The notes below the pieces were generated by a model. The model was not told the DNA's origin. It was given only the letters and a program-made list of their open reading frames with translations, and did not search any database. Positions 26,802 through 37,113 of a stretch of DNA of 64,000 nt are shown one piece after another; within the stretch, counting starts at the first letter, position 1, and each line of letters begins with the position of its first letter. Both the position numbers and the translations under genes were made by a program. The stretch is taken from the NCBI GenBank assembly GCA_017555875.1, contig JAFZFN010000026.1, positions 1 through 64,000 on the forward strand, given 5' to 3'. The stretch comes from Bacteroidaceae bacterium. GTDB lineage: Bacteria; Bacteroidota; Bacteroidia; Bacteroidales; Bacteroidaceae.

Positions 26802-27155
26802 ATGCGCTACCTCTACATCCTCTTCGGAACCCTATGTCTAGTGATGGGCCTCATCGGAGTCTTCCTCCCAGTGTTGCCCACCACTCCTCTACTGCTGCTC
26901 ACCGCCTTCTGCTACTACCGTGGCTCCGACCGCCTCTACGAGTGGCTTATGAGCCACCCCTACTTGGGCACACACATCAAGCGCTTCCGTGAGCATCGCA
27001 TCATCCCACGTAAGGCGAAAGCATATATCCTCACCATGCTATGGGCATCGCTCCTCTTCTGTGCCAATATACTCACTCCCATCTGGCTCAAATGTCTCAT
27101 GATAGCCATCGCCATCGGGGTGACGTGGCACATCCTCTCCTATAGGTCGGAGTGA
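26802..27155 (+). CDS. DUF454 (YbaN-like) inner-membrane protein
   Basis: 117 residues from ATG 26802. Two or three hydrophobic segments, with the family hallmark VFLPVLPTTPLLLLTAFCYY and the conserved SHPYLGTHI / IPRKAK pieces. Function unknown. The frame continues 25 codons upstream, but that extension is polar and unlike the family. Confidence 0.82.
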   Translation: MRYLYILFGTLCLVMGLIGVFLPVLPTTPLLLLTAFCYYRGSDRLYEWLMSHPYLGTHIKRFREHRIIPRKAKAYILTMLWASLLFCANILTPIWLKCLMIAIAIGVTWHILSYRSE

Positions 27156-27183
27156 ACACCGGAGTGTCTGATAAGAAAAAAAG

Positions 27184-27216
27184 AATCGGTTCTATACGCA
27201 ATGCATAGAACCGATT
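27184..27216. terminator. Bidirectional terminator after DUF454 and sufD
   Basis: Twelve-bp perfect stem AATCGGTTCTAT ... ATAGAACCGATT with a 9-nt loop, preceded by an A-run (27176-27182), between convergent genes. Confidence 0.75.
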
Positions 27217-27234
27217 TCACTTATCTTATTGTCC

Positions 27235-28578
27235 TTACTTACACACGGCACAATCACCACACTTGCCCAGCTCGCCGCGGAAACGCTTCTCCACGAGGTG
27301 GTGCAGGCGGTCGCGCAGGGCTTCGAGGCGAATACCATCGATAACCTCACCTACGAAAGCTCGCATGAGGAGCTGGCGGGCTTCGCCGAGGCTGATACCG
27401 CGCTGCTGCATATAGAAGAGAGCATCCTCGTTGAGCTGGCCCACAGTGGCGCCATGACTACACTTTACGTCGTCGGCATAGATCTCGAGCTGAGGCTGGG
27501 TGTACATACGCGCCTGGCGTGTGAGACACAGGTTGCGGTTGGTCTGCTGTGAGTCGGTATGCTGAGCACCTTCGCGCACGAGCACCTTGCCAGCAAAGGC
27601 ACCGGTGGCCTCATCGTCGAGCACATACTTGTAGAGCTCATGGCTGGTGCAGTCGCTCACGGCGTGATCGATAGCGGTGTGATTATCCACGTGCTGATGC
27701 CCATCGGCAATGGCCATACCACAAAGGTCGATATGTGCGCCGCGCCCTGCGAGGGTTACGCGCGAGGTGTTGCGCGTAGTGCCTCCCATGAGGGTGATAC
27801 CGTTGATGTGCACGTTGCTATCGGCCTCTTGCGACACGTAGAGGTTGCTCAGGCGATGAGTACGCGCAGTGGTTTCCTCCAATTCATAGAGCTCGAATGA
27901 GGCACCACGGCCCACCACCACCTCTACCACCTGTGTGGCAAGGAAGTCTATATCGTCCGAAGCATGGTCACATACGAGCATACGCGCTTGGGCCATATCC
28001 TCAATGATGATGAGCACGCGGCGATTGACCATAAAGTTGACGTCGGCACGCAGTATGTTGACCAACTGGATGGGTTTCTCCACCATTACTCCCTTGGGCA
28101 CGTAGAGCAGCAGGCCATCCTGTGCGAGCATCGTGTTGAGGGCGGTAATGGCATCGGTCCTCACATCAGCCAAGCGGCCATAGTACTTAGCTACGAGATC
28201 AGGGTACTGCTCGGCCATCTCCTTGAGGCTACCGAGGATGACACCCTCGGGCAGCGCCACCTTAGGGAGAGCCTTAGTGTAGAATCGGTCGTTGACGACG
28301 AAGTAGAGCGAGGTGCTCATGTTGGGCACATCACACTTGAACACATCGTAGGGGTTCACGGGAATGTCGAGGCGGCTGATGTTGAGTCCGTAGTCGGGAG
28401 CCATGAGCGCCTCCACATCGGTATATTTATAATCCTCAGCCTGTCGCGTGGGAAAGCCCATACGAAGCAGCTCATCGTGAGCCTCATCGCGCAGGACATT
28501 CATCACGGGAGCGCTATGCTGACCTATCAAGGTGCGGCACTCTCGATAGAGGTTGAGGTATTGTTCTTTGCTTTGCAT
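27235..28578 (-). CDS. sufD: Fe-S cluster assembly protein SufD
   Basis: 447 residues. C-terminal beta-helix scaffold with the SufB/D signatures SHEL, KCSHGATVGQLNEDALFYM and a 'GI' turn followed by EARQLLMRAF. It forms the SufBC2D scaffold on which clusters are built. Third gene of sufB-sufC-sufD; the gap to sufC is filled with short repeats. Confidence 0.95.
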   Translation of the reverse strand: MQSKEQYLNLYRECRTLIGQHSAPVMNVLRDEAHDELLRMGFPTRQAEDYKYTDVEALMAPDYGLNISRLDIPVNPYDVFKCDVPNMSTSLYFVVNDRFYTKALPKVALPEGVILGSLKEMAEQYPDLVAKYYGRLADVRTDAITALNTMLAQDGLLLYVPKGVMVEKPIQLVNILRADVNFMVNRRVLIIIEDMAQARMLVCDHASDDIDFLATQVVEVVVGRGASFELYELEETTARTHRLSNLYVSQEADSNVHINGITLMGGTTRNTSRVTLAGRGAHIDLCGMAIADGHQHVDNHTAIDHAVSDCTSHELYKYVLDDEATGAFAGKVLVREGAQHTDSQQTNRNLCLTRQARMYTQPQLEIYADDVKCSHGATVGQLNEDALFYMQQRGISLGEARQLLMRAFVGEVIDGIRLEALRDRLHHLVEKRFRGELGKCGDCAVCK

Positions 28579-28597
28579 AATGTCAGTTTTGGTTTTC

Positions 28598-28662
28598 TTC
28601 TCGGAGAACTCAGAGAACTCGGAGAACTCGGAGGAATCGTAAGACTCAGAGAACTCTACTTC
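28598..28662. repeat. AGAACTCNG array between sufC and sufD
   Basis: Five to six degenerate units of 9-10 bp (gagaactcagagaactcgg and similar) fill the whole spacer. No stop-proximal hairpin is visible. Confidence 0.5.
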
Positions 28663-28664
28663 CC

Positions 28665-29417
28665 CTACTCCTCTACCTCCTTCTTTATCCAGTCGAAGCC
28701 ACGCTTCTCGATCTCGAGTGCCAGTTCGGGGCCTGCGGTCTTTACGATACGTCCCTTGTAGAGCACGTGCACCACGTCGGGCTTGAGGTAGTCGAGCAGG
28801 CGCTGGTAGTGGGTGATGACGATGGTCGATGTCTCAGGTGTCTTCAGCTTGTTCACACCCTCGGCCACGATGCGCAGAGCGTCGATATCGAGACCCGAGT
28901 CGGTCTCGTCGAGGATGCTGAGGCGGGGTTCGAGCATTGCCATCTGGAATATCTCGTTGCGTTTCTTCTCACCGCCGCTGAAACCCTCGTTCACCGAGCG
29001 GTTGGCGAGCTTGCTGTCGAGTTCCACGAAGGCACGCTTCTCGCGCATCAGCTTGAGGAACTCGTTGGCAGCCAAGGGAGCGAGGCCCTTATATTTGCGC
29101 TGCTCGTTGATGGCGGCACGCATGAAGTTGACCATGCTTACACCGGGAATCTCCACGGGATACTGGAACGAGAGGAACAAGCCCTCGTGACTACGGTCCT
29201 CGGGAGCCAGTTCGAGGAGGTTCTTGCCGTTGAATGTCACTTCACCCTCGGTCACCTCATAGGCGGGATGGCCCACGAGCACATTACTCAGCGTGCTCTT
29301 GCCCGAGCCATTGGGACCCATGATGGCGTGCACCTCACCGGGGCGAACCTCGAGGTCAATACCTTTCAATATCTCTTTGCCATTGATGCTGGCATGTAGG
29401 TTCTTTACAGAAAGCAT
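28665..29417 (-). CDS. sufC: Fe-S assembly ATPase SufC
   Basis: 250 residues from the ATG at 29417 (MLSVKNLHASINGKEILKGI), the usual SufC length. Walker A GPNGSGKST, signature SGGEKKR, Walker B LSILDETDSGLDID, the last being typical of SufC. The frame remains open to an ATG at 29492, but the extra 25 residues are translated from a REP-like repeat (SALPSIEGGAGGGSS), so I prefer the inner start. Works with SufB and SufD. Confidence 0.94.
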   Translation of the reverse strand: MLSVKNLHASINGKEILKGIDLEVRPGEVHAIMGPNGSGKSTLSNVLVGHPAYEVTEGEVTFNGKNLLELAPEDRSHEGLFLSFQYPVEIPGVSMVNFMRAAINEQRKYKGLAPLAANEFLKLMREKRAFVELDSKLANRSVNEGFSGGEKKRNEIFQMAMLEPRLSILDETDSGLDIDALRIVAEGVNKLKTPETSTIVITHYQRLLDYLKPDVVHVLYKGRIVKTAGPELALEIEKRGFDWIKKEVEE

Positions 29418-29420
29418 TGA

Positions 29421-29572
29421 GGACCCACCCCCAGCCCCTCCCTCTATGGAGGGGAGAGCAGATTGCTCAGTATATTGTTTTTCTGAATTCATATCTATAA
29501 TGTATTAATTTAATTTGTTTCCGCGATGCTTGAAAAGCCCCTCCATAGAGGGAGGGGTTGGGGTGGGTCTCC
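29421..29572. repeat. REP-like inverted pair at the sufB/sufC junction
   Basis: 29421-29454 and 29538-29572 are near-perfect inverted copies of one unit. Each contains a small palindrome, CCCTCcataGAGGG, and a G-rich arm (ggggttggggtggg). The second copy ends exactly at the sufB stop codon. The total span of about 150 bp resembles the pair inside tcdA. Confidence 0.7.
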
Positions 29573-31066
29573 TTATCCCACACTTCCCTCGAGCGATACC
29601 GAGAGCAGCTTCTGTGCCTCTACGGCAAACTCCATAGGTAGCTTGTTGATGACCTCCTTGGCGTATCCATTGACGATGAGTCCGATGGCGTCCTCGGTCT
29701 TGATGCCTCGCTGGTTGCAGTAGAAGAGCTGGTCTTCGCTAATCTTCGATGTAGTAGCCTCGTGCTCCACTACTGCCGTCTCGTTCTTGATGTCCATATA
29801 GGGGAAGGTGTGTGCACCACAGTGGCTACCCAAGAGAAGTGAGTCGCACTGGCTGTAGTTGCGTGCACCGTCGGCCTTCTCGCCCACCTTGACGAGTCCA
29901 CGATAGGAGTTCTCGCTCCGCCCCGCCGAGATACCTTTACTGATGATGGTGCTCTTGGTGTTGCGTCCGAGGTGTATCATCTTGGTGCCCGTGTCGGCCT
30001 GCTGGTAGTTGTTGGTCACCGCCACGGAGTAGAACTCGCCCTGCGAGTTGTCACCCGAGAGAATGCACGAAGGGTACTTCCATGTGATGGCAGAGCCCGT
30101 CTCTACCTGTGTCCACGACAGCTTGCTATCTACGCCGCGGCAATGTCCGCGCTTGGTCACAAAGTTGTACACACCGCCCTTGCCCTCGGCATCGCCGGGG
30201 TACCAGTTCTGCACGGTGCTGTACTTCACCTCGGCACGATCCATCACCACAATCTCCACGATGGCGGCATGCAGCTGGTTCTCGTCTCGCATCGGAGCGG
30301 TGCAGCCCTCGAGATACGACACGTAGCTATCGTCGTCGGCCACGATGAGGGTGCGTTCAAACTGACCCGTGTTGGCCGCATTGATGCGGAAGTAGGTCGA
30401 CAGTTCCATGGGGCAGCGTGTGCCTTTGGGGATGTATACAAACGAGCCGTCGCTGAACACGGCCGAGTTGAGTGCTGCAAAATAGTTGTCGCGGTAGTTG
30501 ACTACCGAACCCAAGTATTGCTTCACGAGGTCGGGGTACTCGCGCACCGCCTCGCTGATGGAGCAGAAGATGATACCCTTCTCGAGGAGTGTCTCCTTGA
30601 AGGTGGTCTTCACGCTCACCGAGTCCATCACGGCATCCACTGCCATGCCCCCGCTCAGTGCCAGGCGCTCCTCGAGGGGAATACCCAGCTTGTCGAAGGT
30701 CTTCATCACCTCGGGGTCAATCTCGTCGAGGCTCTTGGGGCCCTCCTTCTTCTTCGTGGGGTCGGCATAGTAGGATATGGCTTGGTAGTCAATCTCGGGG
30801 ATGCGCAGGTGTGCCCATTGGGGCATGTCGAGCGTGAGCCAGTAGCGGTAGGCGCGCAGACGGAAGTCGAGCAGCCACTCGGGCTCGCCCTTCTTGGCCG
30901 AGATGAGGCGCACCACCTCTTCGCTCAAGCCCACGGGGATGACCTCGGTGTCTACATCCGTGGTGAAGCCATACTTGTACTTCTCCTCGGTGAGGCTACG
31001 CACATACTCGTTGTCGGTGCGTGCATTGTTGAGGTTCTTATCTTGAGGTTGTTCCATATTATTCAT
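29573..31066 (-). CDS. sufB: Fe-S cluster assembly protein SufB
   Basis: 497 residues, a typical SufB length. Landmarks: [51 protein letters not shown], the [17 protein letters not shown] end. Core scaffold subunit of SufBC2D. First gene of the operon; a minus-strand promoter with TACTTTCG at 31077-31084 lies directly upstream. Confidence 0.96.
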   Translation of the reverse strand: MNNMEQPQDKNLNNARTDNEYVRSLTEEKYKYGFTTDVDTEVIPVGLSEEVVRLISAKKGEPEWLLDFRLRAYRYWLTLDMPQWAHLRIPEIDYQAISYYADPTKKKEGPKSLDEIDPEVMKTFDKLGIPLEERLALSGGMAVDAVMDSVSVKTTFKETLLEKGIIFCSISEAVREYPDLVKQYLGSVVNYRDNYFAALNSAVFSDGSFVYIPKGTRCPMELSTYFRINAANTGQFERTLIVADDDSYVSYLEGCTAPMRDENQLHAAIVEIVVMDRAEVKYSTVQNWYPGDAEGKGGVYNFVTKRGHCRGVDSKLSWTQVETGSAITWKYPSCILSGDNSQGEFYSVAVTNNYQQADTGTKMIHLGRNTKSTIISKGISAGRSENSYRGLVKVGEKADGARNYSQCDSLLLGSHCGAHTFPYMDIKNETAVVEHEATTSKISEDQLFYCNQRGIKTEDAIGLIVNGYAKEVINKLPMEFAVEAQKLLSVSLEGSVG

Positions 31067-31076
31067 TTAGGGAGCA

Positions 31077-31107
31077 CGAAAGTACTACTTTTTACTGAAA
31101 CGTGCAA
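31077..31107 (-). promoter_or_regulatory. sufB: Promoter of sufBCD
   Basis: Minus strand: a TTG about 20 nt before TACTTTCG (31077-31084), 10 nt from the sufB start, implying a very short leader. Confidence 0.45.
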
Positions 31108-31154
31108 GCAGAGCATTTGTTTTTAGCCTGCACATCCTCATTAACTCCAAAATA

Positions 31155-31186
31155 TTTGTTACACCAATCAAACTTTCGTATCTTCG
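31155..31186 (+). promoter_or_regulatory. Promoter of the glutaredoxin-like gene
   Basis: TTTG (31155-31158), 20 nt, TATCTTCG (31179-31186). Divergent from the sufB promoter. Confidence 0.6.
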
Positions 31187-31210
31187 CATTGAATATTAAA
31201 CACCAGCACT

Positions 31211-31525
31211 ATGATAAAGATTTACGTTATGGAGAGTTGCCCCGACTGCACTGAAGTCAAGGCATTATATAGCAACCAGCCCGAGTATGAACTTATCGAC
31301 ATAGGCCGCCAAGCCCGCAACCTGAAAGAGTTTCTCGCCCTGCGCGACCACCACCCCGCTTTTGAGAAGGTGCGCGAGCGTGGCAACATCGGCATCCCCT
31401 GCTTCGTGCGTGAAGATGGCTCCGTAGCAATCTCACTCAAGCACTTCGATGCTGGTCGCTTCACCGAGGGTATCCCTACAGCGTCAGAGGGTGCCTCGTG
31501 TAGCCTCGACGGCACAGGATGCTGA
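31211..31525 (+). CDS. Glutaredoxin-like protein
   Basis: 104 residues with an N-terminal thioredoxin-fold start and a CPDC motif (MESCPDCTEV, residues 9-12 the motif), then a GIPCFV cis-Pro region. The C-terminus carries two further Cys (ASCSLDGTGC). Likely a cytosolic thiol oxidoreductase of the glutaredoxin-related family in Bacteroidetes; the electron donor is unknown. Confidence 0.75.
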   Translation: MIKIYVMESCPDCTEVKALYSNQPEYELIDIGRQARNLKEFLALRDHHPAFEKVRERGNIGIPCFVREDGSVAISLKHFDAGRFTEGIPTASEGASCSLDGTGC

Positions 31526-31600
31526 CATGCACTACAACGACGAAGTTTTTTGGGAGGGTGCACAAAATGCAATCATCGTGTATAGCCCCACAAAAACAAC

Positions 31601-31632
31601 AATGGTGAGCACCTCCACGGGGGCTCACCATT
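31601..31632. terminator. Terminator after the glutaredoxin-like gene
   Basis: AATGGTGAGC ... GCTCACCATT, 10-bp stem, between convergent genes. Confidence 0.65.
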
Positions 31633-31658
31633 ATCTGTGTGTCACAGAGAGGCGCTGA

Positions 31659-32159
31659 CTATCGGGCTTGCGATTGAAGCTCCTCCTTGATACCGTCAAA
31701 GAAGATGCCGGTGGCACCGTAGAGGGGGTAGTAGAATACCGATGCCTCCTTCTTCTCCTTGGCGATGAGCGTGTCTGCACGGTCGAAGAACTCGATGCCC
31801 GTGATGAGCACGCCTGCCAACAGAGCAAACTTGAGCACACCCACCAAGCCTCCCAGCAAGCGGTTGACCCAGCCGAGGCTGATGGCGCTGAGAAACTTAG
31901 ACACGAGCCACCCCACGAGGTTGAACAATAGGGGCACGACGACCAATATGAGGATGAAGGCAGCTATATGAGCAGCCTCGGAAGAGATGCTGAAGAACGC
32001 AGACATCCATGCCCCGAGAGGCAGATAGAAGGCGCGGCCCAATAGAAGACCACCGATGAGTCCGGCAAGTGAAGCCACCTGCTTGACCAAGCCGTCGCGC
32101 AGGCCGCTGACGAGGCCGATGGCGAGCAACACGCTGATGATGATGTCGATAGTTTGCAT
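31659..32159 (-). CDS. CvpA-family membrane protein
   Basis: 166 residues from ATG 32159, which begins exactly at the conserved family start (TIDIIISVLLAIGLVSGLRD). Four hydrophobic segments follow, with the GWVNRLLGGLVG motif of the Colicin V production family. Upstream codons belong to a palindrome and are unlikely to be translated. The family affects envelope homeostasis in other bacteria; the molecular role is unclear. It follows infB by about 100 nt. Confidence 0.82.
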   Translation of the reverse strand: MQTIDIIISVLLAIGLVSGLRDGLVKQVASLAGLIGGLLLGRAFYLPLGAWMSAFFSISSEAAHIAAFILILVVVPLLFNLVGWLVSKFLSAISLGWVNRLLGGLVGVLKFALLAGVLITGIEFFDRADTLIAKEKKEASVFYYPLYGATGIFFDGIKEELQSQAR

Positions 32160-32187
32160 AAAAAAATAGTAAAAAAAGGGAAGAACG

Positions 32188-32239
32188 AAAAGGGAAGAGC
32201 TGAGTTCTGCAATATGCGAACTCTTCACTCTTCCCTTTT
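32188..32239 (-). terminator. Hairpin after infB
   Basis: Long imperfect palindrome with AAAAGGGAAGAG ... CTCTTCCCTTTT arms between infB and the CvpA gene. It could end the infB transcript or attenuate read-through into cvpA. Confidence 0.55.
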
Positions 32240-32253
32240 AACTTTTAGTTCTA

Positions 32254-35220
32254 TTACAGTGTCGCTTTCACCTCGATGGTCTTGAAGGTCTCGATGATGT
32301 CGCCCTGCTTGATGTCGTTGCAAGCCACGAGCGAGATACCGCACTCGAAGTTGGTACCTACCTCCTTCACATCGTCCTTGAAGCGCTTGAGAGCATTGAT
32401 GTCGCCCGTGAAGATCACGATACCGTCGCGGATGAGGCGAGCACGGTCACTACGGGTCACCTTACCCTCACGTACCATAGCACCTGCAACGTAGCCCACC
32501 TTGGAGATGTGGAATACCTCACGTACCTCGATGGTAGAGGTAACCTCCTCCTTCAATGTAGGTGCGAGCATACCTTCCATAGCGGCCTTCACCTCCTCGA
32601 GCGCATCGTAGATGATGCTGTAGAGGCGGATATCGACACCTGCCGTCTCGGCATACTTGCGGGCAGCCTGTGAGGGACGCACCTGGAAACCGATGATGAT
32701 GGCTTGTGATGCTGAAGCGAGGGTAACGTCGGACTCCGAGATTTGACCCACAGCCTTGTGGATGACGTTGACCTGAATCTGCTCGGTAGAGAGCTTGATG
32801 AGCGAGTCACTGAGAGCCTCGATAGAGCCGTCCACGTCACCCTTGACGATAACATTGAGTTCCTGGAAGCTACCCAAGGCAATACGGCGGCCCACCTCGT
32901 CGAGGGTGAGCATCTTCTGGGTACGAAGACCCTGCTCACGCTGGAGCTGCTCACGCTTGTTGGCAATCTCACGGGCCTCCTGCTCAGACTCGAACACGTG
33001 GAAGGCATCACCCGCCTGAGGTGCGCCATTGAGACCGAGGATGAGCACGGGCTCGGCAGGACCTGCCTCCTTGATGCGCTGATTACGCTCATTGAACATA
33101 GCCTTCACGCGGCCGTAGTGTGTACCGGCAAGCACAATGTCGCCCATCTTGAGCGTACCATTCTGCACAAGTACGGTGGCCACGTAGCCACGACCCTTGT
33201 CGAGCGTAGACTCGATGATGGAGCCCGTAGCACGCTTGTCGGGGTTGGCCTTGAGGTCGAGCATCTCGGCTTCGAGCAACACCTTCTCGAGGAGCTCCTC
33301 CACACCGATACCAGCCTTGGCTGAGATATCTTGTGACTGATATTTACCGCCCCAATCCTCGACAAGGAGGTTCATGTTGGCGAGCTGGCCCTTAATCTTC
33401 TCGGGGTCGGCATGAGGCTTATCAATCTTGTTGATGGCGAATACCATAGGTACGCCAGCAGCCTGGGCGTGGTGGATGGCCTCCTTGGTCTGAGGCATCA
33501 CGTCGTCGTCGGCAGCTACGATGATGATGGCAATGTCGGTCACCTTGGCACCACGGGCACGCATAGCGGTGAAGGCTTCGTGACCAGGGGTGTCGAGGAA
33601 GGTGATGTGGCGGCCATCCTCGAGCTTCACATTGTAGGCACCGATGTGCTGGGTGATACCACCGGCCTCACCGGCGATAACGTTGGCCTTACGGATATAG
33701 TCGAGCAACGAGGTCTTACCATGGTCAACGTGGCCCATCACGGTCACGATGGGAGCACGGGGCTGGAGGTCTTCCTCGCGGTCGGCCTCTTCAGAGATAG
33801 CCTCGGCAACTTCGGCGCTGACAAACTCGGTAGTGAAGCCAAACTCCTCGGCTACGATATTGATGGTCTCGGCATCGAGGCGCTGGTTGATAGACACCAT
33901 CATACCGATGCTCATGCAGGTACCGATAACTTGAGTCACGCCCACGTTCATCATGTTGGCGAGCTCATTAGCGGTCACAAACTCAGTGAGCTTGAGCACC
34001 TTGCTCTCAGCATGCTCTTGAGCCATCTGCTGCTGTAGGCGGTCGGCTGCCTGGTTGCGCTTCTCCTTACGGTGCTTGGCACCGGTAGACTTGGGTTTGT
34101 TGGTAAGACGAGCCAAGGTGTCTTTCACTTGCTTTTGGATTTCCTCCTCGCTCATCTCGGCCTTGTCGAGGATACGCTTTGCACGCTCCTTGTCGCGGTC
34201 AAACTTAGCGCGGTGGGGGTCGTTGCCCTTGCCGCCTTGGTTCTTTCCGCCCTGATTGCCTCCGCCATTATTACCGCCACGGTTCTCATTTGCCGCCTGC
34301 TGGCCAGCTTTGTTGATGTCGACACGCTCGTTCTGTATGCGTGCACGCTTCTTTTTCTGTCCATCGCCTTGACCTTGACCTGCGGGTTTGCCTGCGGTAG
34401 CCTGCTGTCGGCGCTGAGCAGCCTGCTCCTCGCGCTCCTTCTTCTTCTCCTCCTTAGACTTCTTCTTGGGGCGAGTAGATTGGTTGATAGCAGAGAGGTC
34501 CACCTTACCGACAACATTAATCTTTGACACAAACTCGGGGCGCTTAACGGCAAACACCTCAGTCTCTGCCTTGGGTTGCTCTTCAGCGGGAGCCTCGACG
34601 GGCTCGTCTTGTGTTGCGGGCTCGGTAACGTGGGGCGCCTCGATAACAGGGACTTTCTCCTCAGCTAGGGGAGCGGGTACCTCCTCTACGGGAGCCTCTT
34701 CCACAACAGCTGGCTGCTCCTCCACCTGAGGCTCGGGCTGAACCTCTGTCTGGGGTTCCTCCTTGGGGAGCTCGACACTCTTGGGTGCTTCTGCTTGGGG
34801 TTCCTCCTTGGGGAGCTCGACACTCTTGGGTGCTTCTGCTTGGGGTTCCTCCTTGGGTTCAGCCTTCTTGGGAGCATCGAGGTCAATCTTACCTACAACC
34901 TTGAATCCTACTGAAGGCTTCTCCTCCTCCTGCTTGGGGGCAGGCGTTTCCTTCTTGGCTTCCTCCTTCTTGCTTTCCTCAGCAGCTTTGGCCTCTGCCT
35001 TCGCCTCGAGCTTGCTGCTGATGCGTTCGCGCTGGGCCTGCTCGGCCTTCAAGCGCAGGTCTTTGTCCTTGCTAAACTGCATCACGAGCAATTCGTACTG
35101 TTCGTCGTTGATTTTTGCATTCAGCGAGTTCTCGACCGTATGTCCTTTCTTCTGCAGGAAATCGACACATGTCTGCAATCCTACATTCAGTTCCTTTGTT
35201 ACTTTACTTAATCTGGGCAT
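32254..35220 (-). CDS. infB: Translation initiation factor IF-2
   Basis: 988 residues. The N-terminal ~400 residues are low-complexity (Pro/Glu/Lys/Ala, then Gly/Asn-rich). The G domain starts near residue 490 with [21 protein letters not shown] and NKID, followed by domains II-IV. IF-2 positions fMet-tRNA on the ribosome using GTP. A 45-bp tandem repeat lies in the N-terminal region. Last gene of rimP-nusA-infB. Confidence 0.97.
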   Translation of the reverse strand: MPRLSKVTKELNVGLQTCVDFLQKKGHTVENSLNAKINDEQYELLVMQFSKDKDLRLKAEQAQRERISSKLEAKAEAKAAEESKKEEAKKETPAPKQEEEKPSVGFKVVGKIDLDAPKKAEPKEEPQAEAPKSVELPKEEPQAEAPKSVELPKEEPQTEVQPEPQVEEQPAVVEEAPVEEVPAPLAEEKVPVIEAPHVTEPATQDEPVEAPAEEQPKAETEVFAVKRPEFVSKINVVGKVDLSAINQSTRPKKKSKEEKKKEREEQAAQRRQQATAGKPAGQGQGDGQKKKRARIQNERVDINKAGQQAANENRGGNNGGGNQGGKNQGGKGNDPHRAKFDRDKERAKRILDKAEMSEEEIQKQVKDTLARLTNKPKSTGAKHRKEKRNQAADRLQQQMAQEHAESKVLKLTEFVTANELANMMNVGVTQVIGTCMSIGMMVSINQRLDAETINIVAEEFGFTTEFVSAEVAEAISEEADREEDLQPRAPIVTVMGHVDHGKTSLLDYIRKANVIAGEAGGITQHIGAYNVKLEDGRHITFLDTPGHEAFTAMRARGAKVTDIAIIIVAADDDVMPQTKEAIHHAQAAGVPMVFAINKIDKPHADPEKIKGQLANMNLLVEDWGGKYQSQDISAKAGIGVEELLEKVLLEAEMLDLKANPDKRATGSIIESTLDKGRGYVATVLVQNGTLKMGDIVLAGTHYGRVKAMFNERNQRIKEAGPAEPVLILGLNGAPQAGDAFHVFESEQEAREIANKREQLQREQGLRTQKMLTLDEVGRRIALGSFQELNVIVKGDVDGSIEALSDSLIKLSTEQIQVNVIHKAVGQISESDVTLASASQAIIIGFQVRPSQAARKYAETAGVDIRLYSIIYDALEEVKAAMEGMLAPTLKEEVTSTIEVREVFHISKVGYVAGAMVREGKVTRSDRARLIRDGIVIFTGDINALKRFKDDVKEVGTNFECGISLVACNDIKQGDIIETFKTIEVKATL
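34754..34860. repeat. 45-bp tandem repeat in infB
   Basis: Units start at 34754, 34799 and 34844. The first two are complete and appear identical; the third is partial. They encode the 15-residue unit [15 protein letters not shown] in the disordered N-terminus. Confidence 0.85.
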
Positions 35221-35240
35221 TCCAAAAAATATATTTTTTT

Positions 35241-35335
35241 AATTCTGAATTTTGAATTATGAGTTCTGAGCATCACGACAAATCTTCATCAGGAGCACCC
35301 ATTCATAATTGAGAATCCAGAATTCAGAATTTCAT
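35241..35335. repeat. AATTC-rich array between nusA and infB
   Basis: Left block aattctgaattttgaattat (from 35241) and right block ending cagaattcagaattt (to about 35333) are roughly inverted copies made of AATTCNNAATT-type units, about 30 nt apart. Confidence 0.5.
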
Positions 35336-35338
35336 AAA

Positions 35339-36604
35339 TCAATCCTCATTCTCAAACTCGGCACGCAAGACGGCAAGTACCTCATCCACGGTGTCCTCCT
35401 CGAGGTCAGCCTTGTTGATGAGCATCTCGCGAGGTGCATTGAGTACAGCCTTGGCGGTGTCGAAGCCGAGAGCACGGATGGCGTCGATAACCCACTCGTC
35501 AATCTCGTCCTTGAACTCCTCGAGGTAGATGTCCTCCTCCTCGTCTTCGTTGTCGAGTTCGCGGAATACGTCAATGGTGTATTCTGTAAGCATCGAAGCC
35601 AGCTTGATGTTGGCGCCGCCCTTACCGATAGCGAGCGACACTTGGTCGGGCTGGAGATACACTTCTGCCTTACGTTCCTCCTCATTGAGGATGAGTGATG
35701 ACACGGTAGCGGGGCTCAAGGCACGCTTGATGAAGAGCTCGATGTTGGCGGTATAGTTGATAACGTCGATGTTCTCGTTGCGCAACTCACGCACGATGCC
35801 GTGGATGCGCGAACCCTTGACACCTACGCATGCGCCTACGGGGTCGATACGGTCGTCGTATGACTCAACGGCAATCTTGGCACGCTCACCGGGGATGCGA
35901 GCCACACGCTTGAGGGTGATGAGGCCGTCGTTGATCTCGGGTACCTCCTGCTCGAACAGGCGACGGAGGAAGAGGGGCGACGTACGGCTGAGGATGATTT
36001 TGGGGTTGTTGTTGGGGTTGTCCACACGGAGCACTACGGCACGCACGGTGTCGCCCTTACGATAGAAGTCGCTGGGAATCTGCTCGCTCTTGGGAAGGAG
36101 CAATTCGTTGCCTTCGTCGTCGAGGAGGAGAATCTCCTTCTTCCAAATCTGGTATACCTCGGCTGCAATGATGGTGCCCTCCATATCTTTATATTTATGG
36201 TAGAGGCTGTCCTTCTCGAGCTCGAGAATCTTCGAAGCCAAGGTCTGGCGCAGGGTAAGGATGGCACGACGACCGAACGACATGAACTGCACCTCCTCGG
36301 TCACCTCTTCACCCACCTCATAGTCCTCATCAATCTTGAGTGCCTCGCTGAGCGCAATCTCCGAGTTGGGGTCCTCAAAGTCTTCGTCGGCCACCACCAC
36401 ACGGTTGCGGCGAATCTCGAAGTCACCCTTGTCGGGGTTTACGATTACGTCATAGTTCTTGTCTGAGCCAAAGGTCTTCGCAATCACGCTACGAAAGCTC
36501 TCCTCCAGCACGTTAATCATCGTGGTGCGGTCGATGTTCTTCTGCTCCTTAAACTCCAGGAACGTATCAATCAAGCTGATAACACCTTCATTTTTCTTTG
36601 CCAT
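35339..36604 (-). CDS. nusA: Transcription termination/antitermination factor NusA
   Basis: 421 residues: N-terminal RNA-polymerase binding domain (about 1-130), S1 domain (about 135-200), and two KH domains (ILSRTSP, GVKGSRIHGIVREL, LAIGKGGANIKLAS). An acidic linker (DNEDEEEDIYLEEF) and a short helical C-terminal part follow. Lacks the two acidic repeats of E. coli NusA. Couples transcription pausing and termination. Confidence 0.95.
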   Translation of the reverse strand: MAKKNEGVISLIDTFLEFKEQKNIDRTTMINVLEESFRSVIAKTFGSDKNYDVIVNPDKGDFEIRRNRVVVADEDFEDPNSEIALSEALKIDEDYEVGEEVTEEVQFMSFGRRAILTLRQTLASKILELEKDSLYHKYKDMEGTIIAAEVYQIWKKEILLLDDEGNELLLPKSEQIPSDFYRKGDTVRAVVLRVDNPNNNPKIILSRTSPLFLRRLFEQEVPEINDGLITLKRVARIPGERAKIAVESYDDRIDPVGACVGVKGSRIHGIVRELRNENIDVINYTANIELFIKRALSPATVSSLILNEEERKAEVYLQPDQVSLAIGKGGANIKLASMLTEYTIDVFRELDNEDEEEDIYLEEFKDEIDEWVIDAIRALGFDTAKAVLNAPREMLINKADLEEDTVDEVLAVLRAEFENED

Positions 36605-36648
36605 AGTATGTATTTCGTTATTTAATTGTTCAGATTAAGATTTTTCCT

Positions 36649-37113
36649 TTAAAACTTTATTAGGTACTTGGTGTACTTCACCTCATCGTATTTCCAAGCA
36701 AGTTCCTTCTCGACGAGCACAGGACGCTTGGCGCCCTCGGGACGCTCCTTGACTTGTACGTTGATGGCAAACTCCTCCTCTGTGGCACGCGCCATCACGC
36801 CACGATGCTTCTTGCCATCTTTGGCGAGCACCTCGACCTCCTTGCCGATGTGGTTAACGTATTGCTGCACCACCTTGAAGGGCTGACCGATGCCAGCTGA
36901 GCCCACTTCGAGCTCGTAGTCCTCCTCCTCACGGTTGAGGTTGGCCTCGATGTGCTTGCTCAACGATACGCAATCATCAATCCACACACCATCCGCATGA
37001 TCAATCTCCACTGAGATGCAGTTGTCTGCACTCACGTTCACGTCCACCATGAAATACTCCTTGTCGTTGAGCCACTCGCTCACGAGTTCAGTAACTTTCT
37101 GCTTTGCTATCAT
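36649..37113 (-). CDS. rimP: Ribosome maturation factor RimP
   Basis: 154 residues with the RimP landmarks: ISVEIDHADGVWIDDCVSLS, YELEVGSAGIGQPFK. Binds pre-30S and assists maturation. First gene of the conserved rimP-nusA-infB unit; the start at 37113 gives the normal length. Confidence 0.93.
   Translation of the reverse strand: MIAKQKVTELVSEWLNDKEYFMVDVNVSADNCISVEIDHADGVWIDDCVSLSKHIEANLNREEEDYELEVGSAGIGQPFKVVQQYVNHIGKEVEVLAKDGKKHRGVMARATEEEFAINVQVKERPEGAKRPVLVEKELAWKYDEVKYTKYLIKF

Noticed and set aside
29418..29492. N-terminal extension of SufC by 25 residues
   Set aside because: Encoded mainly by a REP-like palindrome; the inner ATG gives the normal SufC length and start.
29972..31126. 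384-codon plus-strand frame antisense to sufB
   Set aside because: Shadow of a clear SufB gene; His/Val/Leu-rich with no recognisable domain.
34754..34860. CRISPR-like repeats
   Set aside because: The units are coding, directly adjacent without spacers, and part of infB. No other array in the window has repeat-spacer form.
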